Shown: positions 6,279 through 13,093 of the stretch, piece after piece | Layout of the letters: each line of letters opens with the position of its first letter | How positions within the stretch are numbered: position 1 is the stretch's first letter | NCBI GenBank assembly: GCA_036375695.1 | Contig: DASVBU010000039.1 | Coordinates: forward strand, 1 to 18,008 | Direction of reading: 5' to 3' | Origin: ZC4RG35 sp036375695 | GTDB lineage: Bacteria; Actinomycetota; Acidimicrobiia; Spongiisociales; ZC4RG35 | DNA: 18,008 nucleotides | The notes under the pieces: generated by a model | Databases searched by the model: none | Seen by the model: only the letters and a program-made list of their open reading frames with translations | Told to the model about the DNA's origin: nothing | Position numbers and translations under genes: made by a program

Positions 6279-8618
6279 GTGACCTCGTCCGATATCCCTT
6301 CTTTCATCGGCGCGCCGGTGCAACGCCGTGAGGACCCGGCACTGATCACCGGCCGGGCCACCTATGTGGACGACATCGCGCCGAGCGGCACCCTCCATCT
6401 CGCCATCGTCCGGTCGCCGTTCGCCCATGCCGTGATCACGGCGATCGACACGTCTGCAGCCGAAACCATGCCCGGCGTCCGTCTCGTTGTCCGGCCCGAG
6501 GACGTGGCAGACGTGCGGATGCCCCCCACTCCGAACCCCGCCAGGAACGTCCCGCGGCGCCACCCCCTGGTCCAGGGGAAGGCCCTCATGCCCGGCGACC
6601 CCGTGGTCGCGGTGGTCGCCGAGACCCCCGCCCAGGCGCGGGACGCCGCCGAGATGGTGTTCGTCGACTACGACCCACTCGAGCCGGTCGGGGACGTGGT
6701 CGAGGCGTTGGGGGCCCCGCCGATCCACGAAGGCCAGGAGTCCAACGTCGCCTACGACCGCTCCAAGGGCGACCGTGCGGCTTTCGAGTCCGTCGGGGGC
6801 GACATCCGACTCGATGGCGTCGTCGAGCACCCGAGGGTGGTGCCGGCCCCGATGGAGACCCGCTCGGTGATCGCCGACTGGAAGGAGGGTCGCCTGACGG
6901 TCCACATGACCACTCAGGCCCCCCATCTGATGCAGCAGCAGTTCGCCGCCGATTTCGGCCTCACCGAGGCGTCCGTGCGCGTGATCACACCATTCGTCGG
7001 CGGTGGCTTCGGCGCCAAGTTCGACGCCGCCGAGGAGGAATACCTGGCGATCGTGGCGGCGCGAGCAACCGGCCGGCCGGTGAAGTGGACCGAGACCCGA
7101 AGGGAGCACATGGCGACCATCGGGCACGGTCGGGCGCAACGTCACGAGTGGGAGGTGGTGGCCGACCGCGATGGGAGGATCAAGGCGCTGTGGATCGACA
7201 TCCTCATCGACCTCGGCTGCCGCCACCGCTACCTCTCCTTCATGGAGATCACCCCGAGGATGGGGACGGGCAACTACGACATCCCCGTCTACGGGTGGCG
7301 TATGCGCGGTGTGTGGACCAACCGGGCTCCGCGTGGCATCTATCGGGGCGCCGGCCGGCCGGAGGCGACGCTGACCATCGAGACCGTCGTGGACGCGGTT
7401 GCCCGAGCCACGGGGATCGATCCGGCCGAGGTGCGGAGACGCAACTTCATCCGGCCCGAGCAGTTCCCCTACGCGTCGTCGGGCGGGAAGGCGGCCGGCG
7501 GGTACGTCTACGACACGGGCGAGTACGAGAAGACCCTGGACAAGCTGCTCGAGGTCGCCGACTACGAGGGACTGCTCGAAGAGAAGAAGCGGGCCCGCGA
7601 GGAGGGTCGTCTCCTCGGTGTCGGGCTCGCCGCCTATGTGGAGGTGTGCGGTTTCGAGGACTGGGGCGCCGCCCGGGTCCAGGCGCACTCGGACGGTTCC
7701 GTGACGGTGTACGTGGAGACACTCGATCAGGGGCAGGGGCATCGCACCGCCTTCGCCCAACTCGTCGCGGGTGTTCTCGGTCTCGACATCGACCGGGTTC
7801 GGGTGGAACAGGGTGACACCGCCAGCGCCCCGGCCGGATGGGGAACCTCGGGTTCCCGCTCGGTGGCCCAGGGCGGCTCGGCGAGCCATGCCGCCGCGCA
7901 GAAGGTGGCCGAGAAGGCGAAGCTCGTCGCCGCTCACATCCTGGAGGCGGCGCCGGAGGACATCATCCTCGGGGGCGGTATGGCCACCGTCGTGGGCACC
8001 GACGTGTCCGTGAGCTGGGAGGAGATCGTGTCCTGCGCCCTCACGGGGAGGGACCTCCCCGAGGGTATGGAGCCCGGTCTCACCGAGGAGGTCCATCTCC
8101 GGTCTGGCGGGCTCAACTTCCCGTACGGGATGCATCTCGCCGTCGTCGAGGTGGACCCGGAGACGGGGTCGGTCCGCCTCGACCGGATGTGGGCGGTCGA
8201 CGACGCAGGCGTCATCGTCAACCCGATGCTCGCCGACGGGCAGCGCCACGGGGGGCTGGCACAGGGGATCGGACAGGCGATGTGGGAGCAGGTGATCTAC
8301 GACACCGACGGCAATCTGGTCAGCGCCACCCTCATGGATTACCTGATCCCGACCGCGGCGTCACTGCCATCGTTCCGTCTCGCCGGGACGGTCACGCCGA
8401 CACCCACGAACCCGCTCGGTGCCAAGGGGATCGGCGAGGCGGGGGCCATCGGGTCGACCCCGGCGGTCCTCAATGCCGTTCGCGACGCCCTCGACGGCGC
8501 CGAGATCCAGATCCCGGTCACCCCCGAGAAGATCTGGAAAGCCCTCCAAAGGGTTCAGTCCCCCAGCCGGAGGCTGGGGGAAGGTACCGCCGGCGGGGCA
8601 CAGCGGAGCCGGGGCTAG
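6279..8618 (+). CDS. Form II CoxL-like molybdenum hydroxylase large subunit
   Basis: 779 aa, the size of xanthine dehydrogenase/CO-dehydrogenase large subunits. It begins FIGAPVQRREDPALITGRATYVDDI, the N-terminal hammerhead domain. FVGGGFGAKFDAAEEE is the molybdopterin-binding GGGFG loop. The active-site loop is YRGAGR at residues 355-360. That motif defines form II (putative or non-CO) members, whereas true form I CO dehydrogenases have AYRCSFR with the copper-ligand cysteine. The catalytic glutamate is E720 in GIGEAGAIGS. The start is the leaderless-type GTG at 6279. No FAD (CoxM) or 2Fe-2S (CoxS) subunit is nearby. The last ~20 codons (VQSPSRRLGEGTAGG onward) are encoded by a hairpin repeat, so the native C-terminus probably ended near IWKALQ. 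Substrate unknown; CO oxidation is not supported. Confidence 0.9.
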   Translation: MTSSDIPSFIGAPVQRREDPALITGRATYVDDIAPSGTLHLAIVRSPFAHAVITAIDTSAAETMPGVRLVVRPEDVADVRMPPTPNPARNVPRRHPLVQGKALMPGDPVVAVVAETPAQARDAAEMVFVDYDPLEPVGDVVEALGAPPIHEGQESNVAYDRSKGDRAAFESVGGDIRLDGVVEHPRVVPAPMETRSVIADWKEGRLTVHMTTQAPHLMQQQFAADFGLTEASVRVITPFVGGGFGAKFDAAEEEYLAIVAARATGRPVKWTETRREHMATIGHGRAQRHEWEVVADRDGRIKALWIDILIDLGCRHRYLSFMEITPRMGTGNYDIPVYGWRMRGVWTNRAPRGIYRGAGRPEATLTIETVVDAVARATGIDPAEVRRRNFIRPEQFPYASSGGKAAGGYVYDTGEYEKTLDKLLEVADYEGLLEEKKRAREEGRLLGVGLAAYVEVCGFEDWGAARVQAHSDGSVTVYVETLDQGQGHRTAFAQLVAGVLGLDIDRVRVEQGDTASAPAGWGTSGSRSVAQGGSASHAAAQKVAEKAKLVAAHILEAAPEDIILGGGMATVVGTDVSVSWEEIVSCALTGRDLPEGMEPGLTEEVHLRSGGLNFPYGMHLAVVEVDPETGSVRLDRMWAVDDAGVIVNPMLADGQRHGGLAQGIGQAMWEQVIYDTDGNLVSATLMDYLIPTAASLPSFRLAGTVTPTPTNPLGAKGIGEAGAIGSTPAVLNAVRDALDGAEIQIPVTPEKIWKALQRVQSPSRRLGEGTAGGAQRSRG

Positions 8619-8621
8619 GGG
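8558..8621. repeat. Hairpin element copy A, overlapping the CoxL-like 3' end
   Basis: Arms CCCCCAGCC (8560-8568) and GGCTGGGGG (8572-8580) close over a GGA loop. AAGGTACCGCCG, a GC-rich second half and TAGGGG follow. It shares this order with copy B at 8690-8755, but the inner stem bases differ and still pair. The coding frame of the upstream gene runs through it and uses the TAG inside it as its stop codon. Confidence 0.8.
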
Positions 8622-8689
8622 CGCGCCGATTGCGCCAGTGGGGAGCACCGCCGAAGGTGGGGAGTGGCGAGCGAAGCGAGCCAGGATGT

Positions 8690-8755
8690 GTCCCCCATTG
8701 CGCAGCAATGGGGGAAGGTACCGCCGCCGGAGCGAAGCGAAGGCGGGGGTAGGGG
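8690..8755. repeat. Hairpin element copy B
   Basis: Arms CCCCCATTGC (8692-8701) and GCAATGGGGG (8705-8714) close over a GCA loop. AAGGTACCGCCG, GGAGCGAAGCGAAGGCGGGG and TAGGGG follow. Copies A and B keep CCCCCA/TGGGGG and the right-hand half, while their inner stem pairs differ in a compensating way. Confidence 0.8.
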
Positions 8756-8794
8756 GTGGTTCCCCAGAGGCAGCGGCCGTGTTGCGAAGGCGGT

Positions 8795-8814
8795 ACTCGG
8801 TACCAGGTACGAGT
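8795..8814. repeat. GGTACC-centred palindrome
   Basis: ACTCG (8795-8799) and CGAGT (8810-8814) flank TACC-A-GGTA, making a nested palindrome with one unpaired G. The motif resembles 271-290 (GTACTTGGTACCCCGTACTC) in the other repeat-rich intergenic region. It lies just past the stop of the dehydratase gene, so it could mark a bidirectional 3' end. The rest of 8622-8831 is the G-rich filler between copies A and B, including the 16-mer at 8667-8682; I see no gene there. Confidence 0.5.
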
Positions 8815-8831
8815 CCTCAGGTATCAGCGCC

Positions 8832-9749
8832 TCAGGGCGCCCAGTGCGCATTGGCGCCACAGAGGACGACCACGACCCGCTCGCCGGGTTCGGGTCGATA
8901 GGCGCCACTCAGCAGAGCCGCCATGGGAGCCGCCGAGCCCGCCTCCACCACGACCCGGAGGTGGTCCCACAGATGCTGCTGGGCCCGGACGATGTCGTCG
9001 TCGGACACCAGCATCGACCCGCTCACCCATTGCCGTGCTGCCTCCCAAGGGATCTCACCCACTCGCCTCGATCCGAGCGAGCTGATGGCGATCCCGGAGA
9101 GCTCCACGTCGACGGGCCCTCCCGCCTCGAACGCGGCATGCAGCGATCCGGTGCCGTCGGTCTCGACACCCACCACCTTGACCGCGCCCCGGAACCACGA
9201 TGCGACCCCAGCGATGAGCCCGCCCCCACCGACGGCGACGAGGACCGTGTCGGCCCCGGGGACCTGGGTGTCGAGCTCCATGCCGAGGGTCCCGGCACCG
9301 GCCACCATCTCGGGCTGGTCGTATGCGTGGGCGAACAGCCCACCTTCCCGCTCGGCGTACTCGACGCTGGCCGCCAGCGCCTCCGGGTACATCCCGGGGA
9401 CGAGATGGACCATCGCCCCGTAGTCCCGGAGGGGCTCGATCTTCTCCTTCGGCGACGTGTCGGGCACGAAGAGGTGGGCCTCCACGCCGAGGGATCGGGC
9501 AGCGTGGGCGATGGCCCGGGCGAAATTGCCCCCTGAGGCCGCAACCACCTTGTCCGGGAGCGCCTCCTCGGAGAGGAGCCGGTTGTAGGCGCCGCGGATC
9601 TTGAAAGTCCCCGTGGGCTGGAGGGTGTCCAGCTTGAAGACGAGGTGCTCCGCCAGGCCCGCGTCGGCCTCGATCACCGGCGTGCGCCGGATGTGGCCGG
9701 AGATGCGGGCGGCCGCGGCCATGATGTCTTCTCTGGTCGGGACGGTCAT
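8832..9749 (-). CDS. PLP-dependent threonine/serine dehydratase-like enzyme
   Basis: 305 aa, fold-type II PLP enzyme without a C-terminal ACT domain, so closer to catabolic threonine/serine dehydratases and serine racemases than to regulated IlvA. The PLP lysine is K50 in TGTFKIRGAYN. The asparagine loop is S72-G-G-N-F where relatives usually read SSGNH. The phosphate-binding glycine loop is G174-G177 in VAVGGGGLIAG. GAGTLGMEL matches the GQGTIGLE segment and VEAGSAA the EPAGA segment. The start is the ATG at 9749, seven bases after a TACCGT -10 box. Likely reaction: deamination of Thr or Ser to a 2-oxo acid and ammonia; the SGGNF change makes the exact substrate uncertain. Divergent from the MFS gene. 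Confidence 0.85.
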   Translation of the reverse strand: MTVPTREDIMAAAARISGHIRRTPVIEADAGLAEHLVFKLDTLQPTGTFKIRGAYNRLLSEEALPDKVVAASGGNFARAIAHAARSLGVEAHLFVPDTSPKEKIEPLRDYGAMVHLVPGMYPEALAASVEYAEREGGLFAHAYDQPEMVAGAGTLGMELDTQVPGADTVLVAVGGGGLIAGVASWFRGAVKVVGVETDGTGSLHAAFEAGGPVDVELSGIAISSLGSRRVGEIPWEAARQWVSGSMLVSDDDIVRAQQHLWDHLRVVVEAGSAAPMAALLSGAYRPEPGERVVVVLCGANAHWAP

Positions 9750-9756
9750 TGGCGCA

Positions 9757-9762
9757 ACGGTA
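9757..9762 (-). promoter_or_regulatory. Putative -10 box for the dehydratase gene
   Basis: TACCGT on the minus strand is followed by exactly seven bases and then ATG at 9749. No Shine-Dalgarno sequence fits, so a leaderless transcript is predicted. Confidence 0.5.
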
Positions 9763-9787
9763 AAGCTGGGAACTCCCGTTCCGGCTC

Positions 9788-9793
9788 TATTCT
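9788..9793 (+). promoter_or_regulatory. Putative -10 box for the MFS gene
   Basis: TATTCT (TANNNT) is followed by exactly seven bases and then GTG at 9801. Together with the -10 box at 9757-9762 it makes a compact divergent promoter in a 51-bp spacer, which suggests the dehydratase and transporter are expressed under common control. Confidence 0.55.
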
Positions 9794-9800
9794 CGCCGCC

Positions 9801-10979
9801 GTGACCAGGGCCGCCGCCATTCCCCGCCTCAAGGTGGCGGTTCTGGGGCTCCTCACGATCGCCGCCTACGGCTGTTGGAACTACGCGTTCGGCGTCCTCC
9901 TCGACCCGATCATCGCCGACACCGGCTGGAGCGAGCAGTTCCTCACCCGGGTCTTCGGGGTCTCGGTGCTCATCGGCGGCATCGGGTCCATCGTCAGCGG
10001 CTGGCTCCTCGACCGGGTCGGGAGCCGGGTGGTCTTCCTCGTCGGCGCGGCCGTCACCCTGCTCACGTTCCTGACTGCCGCGGCGGCGACCTCGCCCTTG
10101 GTGTTCGCCGCTGCTGCGGCCGTGGGCGGGGGAGTGGTGGCCGCGCTGGGCTTCTACCACGTCACCCAGACGGTGGCGGTCAGAGTCACTCCGCAGGCGT
10201 CGACGAAGGCAATCGCCGTGGTCACGGTTTGGGGCGCCTTCTCGTCGTTCATCTATCTACCGCTGGCAGCCTGGCTGGTCCAGAACCACGGCTGGCGCCC
10301 GGCGGTCGTCGTGCTCAGCGTCTCCGCAGCCGGAGCCTTCCTCGTCGCCGCCCTGACGATGAGCACTCGCACCGCCTCGATGCCCAGAAGCGTTCATCTC
10401 GTCGCGGAGATTCGCGCCGCGCTCCGGACGCCGGCGGCACGGTCGTTCCTCGTCTCCCAGGCGGTCATCGGGATCGTGATGGGGATCATCTCGGCGTATC
10501 AGGTCCCTGCGATGACGGCGGCGGGGCTCTCACTGGCGACGGCGTCGTTCTGGGCCGGGTTCCGGGGACTGTCCCAGCTGCTCGGCCGGCTCCCCCTGAT
10601 GCCCATGGTGGGCCGGTTCGGAGTAGTGGGATCGATGAGGCTGTCGTACGCCGCGATGGCTGTTGGCGCGGTGGTGCTCGCCTTCGCCGGGACGCCGGTG
10701 CTGGCCGCGACCTACGCCGTGGTGGCGGGATTCGGCATCGGCGCCATCTCGCCGCTCGTGGGGATCCATTCCCGGGACGTGTTCGGCGCAGACAGCCTCG
10801 GAATGGCGATGGGTGCTGTCAGCCTGGTCTTCCAGGTCGTGGGCGCCTTCGGGCCTCCTCTGGCCGGCTTCCTGACCGGTCAGACCGGGAGCCGTTCGGT
10901 TGCGGTGGTCGTGGCCGGCGTTCTGGCCGTGGTGGGTGGAGCCGTGCTCAGGTCGCCGCAGCGGTCTCCTGTGAGATGA
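9801..10979 (+). CDS. Major facilitator superfamily transporter
   Basis: 392 aa with about twelve hydrophobic segments in two halves separated by a charged central loop around MSTRTASMPRSVHLVAEIRA. The loop between helices 2 and 3 reads GWLLDRVGSR, the MFS motif A region. No sequence feature fixes the substrate. The GTG at 9801 is chosen because it sits seven bases after a TANNNT box and residues upstream in the same frame are not membrane-like. It is divergent from a dehydratase gene, so an amino acid or organic acid is a fair guess and no more. Its 3' end overlaps the convergent gap gene by 32 bases, leaving no intergenic terminator. Confidence 0.88.
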   Translation: MTRAAAIPRLKVAVLGLLTIAAYGCWNYAFGVLLDPIIADTGWSEQFLTRVFGVSVLIGGIGSIVSGWLLDRVGSRVVFLVGAAVTLLTFLTAAAATSPLVFAAAAAVGGGVVAALGFYHVTQTVAVRVTPQASTKAIAVVTVWGAFSSFIYLPLAAWLVQNHGWRPAVVVLSVSAAGAFLVAALTMSTRTASMPRSVHLVAEIRAALRTPAARSFLVSQAVIGIVMGIISAYQVPAMTAAGLSLATASFWAGFRGLSQLLGRLPLMPMVGRFGVVGSMRLSYAAMAVGAVVLAFAGTPVLAATYAVVAGFGIGAISPLVGIHSRDVFGADSLGMAMGAVSLVFQVVGAFGPPLAGFLTGQTGSRSVAVVVAGVLAVVGGAVLRSPQRSPVR

Positions 10980-11979
10980 CCTCGCCGAGGCGCTCGATCA
11001 GATCGACGACCCGGTTCGAGTAGCCCCACTCGTTGTCGTACCACGAGAACACCTTCACCAGGTTGCCGCCCAGCACCTGCGTGCTGCTGGCGTCGAAGAT
11101 CGACGAGTGCGGGTTGCCGATCACGTCCGTCGACACGATCGGGTCCTCGGTGTACTCGATGATCCCCTGGAAAGGCCCCTCGGACGCCGCCTTGACCGCG
11201 GCGTTGACCTCGTCGACGGTCACGTCCCGTTCCAGTTCGACCACCAGGTCGACGATCGAGCCGTCGGGGACGGGCACCCGCATGGCCAGCCCGTCGAGAC
11301 GTCCCTTGAGCCCGGGCAGGACCTCGCCGACCGCCTTGGCGGCGCCGGTGGTGGTCGGGATGATGTTCTCGGTGGCGGCCCGGCTGCGCCGCAGGTCCTT
11401 GTGGGGGACGTCGGCGAGACGCTGGTCGTTGGTGTAGGCGTGGACCGTGTTCATGACGCCCTTGCGGATCCCGAAGGCGTCGTCGAGCACCTTGGCGATG
11501 GGTGCCAGGGCATTGGTGGTGCACGACGCGTTGGAGGTGACCACGTCCTCCGGCCCGAGCTCGTCGTCATTGACGCCGAGCACGACGGTCTGATCGATCG
11601 GCCCCTTCGACGGGACGGTGAGGATGACGCGCTTGGCGCCTGCGTCGAGGTGCTTCTGCAGCGACTCCCGATCGCGGAAGACCCCGGTGGACTCGACCAC
11701 GACGTCGACATCCAGATCCCTCCACGGGAGCTTGGCGGGGTCGCGCTCCATGAGCATCTTGATCTCGTGCTTGCCGACCTTCATCACGCCGTCGGCGACA
11801 CTCACGGGCTGCTCGAACCGGCCCATCACCGAGTCGTACTCGAGCAGGTAGGCGAGGATGTCGTCGTCGGACAGGTCGTTGATGGCGACCACTTCGATGT
11901 CGGACTCGGTGCGCTCGGCGATGATGCGGAAAACCGCCCTGCCGATGCGCCCGAAGCCGTTGATGGCGACGCGGGTCAC
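10948..11979 (-). CDS. gap: Glyceraldehyde-3-phosphate dehydrogenase, type I (canonical)
   Basis: 343 aa, full length. The NAD-binding loop is INGFGRIGR at residues 6-14. The catalytic motif SNASCTTN holds C153; the partner histidine is H180 in NTVHAYTNDQ. Phosphate-binding residues are intact: T183, TTTGAA at 209-214 and R234 in MRVPVPDGS. WYDNEWGYSNRVVDL ends the catalytic domain. It oxidises glyceraldehyde-3-phosphate to 1,3-bisphosphoglycerate in the cytoplasm for glycolysis and gluconeogenesis. The start is GTG at 11979, overlapping the TGA of the upstream GAPDH paralogue (GTGA), with GGAGG six bases upstream inside that gene. No pgk or tpi gene follows. Its 3' end overlaps the convergent MFS gene. 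Confidence 0.96.
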   Translation of the reverse strand: MTRVAINGFGRIGRAVFRIIAERTESDIEVVAINDLSDDDILAYLLEYDSVMGRFEQPVSVADGVMKVGKHEIKMLMERDPAKLPWRDLDVDVVVESTGVFRDRESLQKHLDAGAKRVILTVPSKGPIDQTVVLGVNDDELGPEDVVTSNASCTTNALAPIAKVLDDAFGIRKGVMNTVHAYTNDQRLADVPHKDLRRSRAATENIIPTTTGAAKAVGEVLPGLKGRLDGLAMRVPVPDGSIVDLVVELERDVTVDEVNAAVKAASEGPFQGIIEYTEDPIVSTDVIGNPHSSIFDASSTQVLGGNLVKVFSWYDNEWGYSNRVVDLIERLGEVISQETAAAT

Positions 11980-12986
11980 TTCAAACCTCCTGCGATGCGC
12001 TCGGCCACTTCCACGACACGATGGGAGTAGCCCCAGCCGTTGTTGAACCAGACGATCGTCTTCACCAGTGTCCCGCCGGTGACCATCGTGGCCAGGCTGT
12101 CGAAGACGCCGGAATGCGAGTTCATCCTCACGTCCGAGGAGACGATCGGGTCGGCGACGAACTCGATCACCTCGGGGATCTTCTCGATGGCTTTCCGCAC
12201 CGCGTCGTTGACCTCTTCGACGGTGGTCTCCTGCTCCACGTCGGCCACCATGTCCACGGTGGATCCGTCGGGCACCGGGACGTTGAGGGCCACCACGGAG
12301 ATCTTCCCCTCCAGCTCGGGGAGGACCTGGGTGATCACCTCACCGGAGTTGGTCTCCGACGGGATGATGTTCTCGCCGGCCGCCCGGCTCGTTCGGTACG
12401 AGTCGGTGGGCACGTCGGCGAGCCTGCCGGACTTGGAGAGGGCCTTGACCGCGGTGATGAACACCCGCTTGATTCCAAACGTGTCGTCCAAGGCCTTGAG
12501 GATCGGGGTGGCCGCATTCGCCGTGTTGGACGCCATGGCGACCATTACCGGATCGTCGTCGAGGACCTCGTCGTTCACGCCCCGGATGAGGAGGGGGATC
12601 TCGCCGGGCACCTCGGGGCTGGATGTGAGGACGACGCGCCTGGCGCCGTTGTCGAGGTGGCCCTGCAGGACCTCCCGGCTGCGATAGCGGCTGGTGGTTT
12701 CGAAGACGATGTCGACCTCGTCTTGGGCCCAACTGGTGTCGGCCGGCGTGGCGGCCTGCCCGAAACGGACTTTGCGGCCGTCGTAGTCGAGGAAGCCGTC
12801 GGCGTATGACACCTTGCCGGGGAACCGGCCATACAGCGAGTCGTACTTGAGCAGGTAGGTGAGGGCCTCGGGATCGGCGACGTCGTTGATGGCCACGATC
12901 TCGAGGTCGTCGCGGCCATGGAGGAGACGGAATACGTTCCGCCCGATCCTGCCGAAGCCCATCAGTCCGATTCGGGTAGCAGTCAT
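11976..12986 (-). CDS. GAPDH-family paralogue lacking the catalytic Cys and His
   Basis: 336 aa, clearly homologous to GAPDH along its length: GFGRIGR at residues 10-16, YLLKYDSLYGRF, VPVPDGSTVDMV and WFNNGWGYSHRVVEVAERI. The catalytic motif SNASCTTNALAP is replaced by MASNTANAATP, so the cysteine position is N154. The histidine position is K181 (TAVKALSKSG for NTVHAYTNDQ). The phosphate-site arginine is N235, and TTTGAA has become SETNSG. The Rossmann NAD site appears intact. It is unlikely to act as a GAPDH; it may be a regulatory or structural partner, an NAD(H) sensor, or have another reaction. The start is ATG 12986 with AAAGGAG spaced four to five bases away. The four-base overlap with gap implies coupled synthesis. 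I do not recognise a named family for it. Confidence 0.88.
   Translation of the reverse strand: MTATRIGLMGFGRIGRNVFRLLHGRDDLEIVAINDVADPEALTYLLKYDSLYGRFPGKVSYADGFLDYDGRKVRFGQAATPADTSWAQDEVDIVFETTSRYRSREVLQGHLDNGARRVVLTSSPEVPGEIPLLIRGVNDEVLDDDPVMVAMASNTANAATPILKALDDTFGIKRVFITAVKALSKSGRLADVPTDSYRTSRAAGENIIPSETNSGEVITQVLPELEGKISVVALNVPVPDGSTVDMVADVEQETTVEEVNDAVRKAIEKIPEVIEFVADPIVSSDVRMNSHSGVFDSLATMVTGGTLVKTIVWFNNGWGYSHRVVEVAERIAGGLK
11986..11990 (-). promoter_or_regulatory. Shine-Dalgarno site of gap inside the paralogue's 3' end
   Basis: GGAGG on the minus strand, six bases before the GTG at 11979, lies within the final codons (AGGLK) of the upstream GAPDH-like gene. It fixes the gap start and supports re-initiation by ribosomes finishing the upstream gene. 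Confidence 0.75.
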
Positions 12987-13012
12987 CGAACTCCTTTCAA
13001 CTACCGAAGTTA
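12987..13012 (-). promoter_or_regulatory. Promoter and ribosome-binding site of the GAPDH pair
   Basis: TAACTT (13012-13007 on the minus strand) fits a TANNNT -10 box, and GAAAGGAGTTCG leads straight into the ATG at 12986. Unlike most genes in the window, this operon has a strong AAAGGAG ribosome-binding site, consistent with high translation of glycolytic enzymes. No convincing -35 box was found. Confidence 0.5.
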
Positions 13013-13093
13013 GCCGTGGCCGCCGTGTAGCCGCGGAGTCCAAAGTCCTTCCCCTCGGGTCGGAGGGCCTATACGTTCGGGGATGGGAGGGGA

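Noticed and set aside
6234..8249. Long minus-strand open frame (671 codons) opposite the CoxL-like gene
   Set aside because: The plus strand encodes a full molybdenum hydroxylase with all motifs; the antisense product looks like nothing recognisable.
6279..8618. Calling the locus an aerobic CO dehydrogenase
   Set aside because: The active-site loop is YRGAGR, not the AYRCSFR of form I enzymes, and the medium and small subunits are absent.
11976..12986. Treating the upstream GAPDH gene as a decaying pseudogene
   Set aside because: The reading frame is intact over the full family length, structural motifs and a strong ribosome site are preserved, and overlap with gap is exact; decay would be expected to bring stops or frameshifts.
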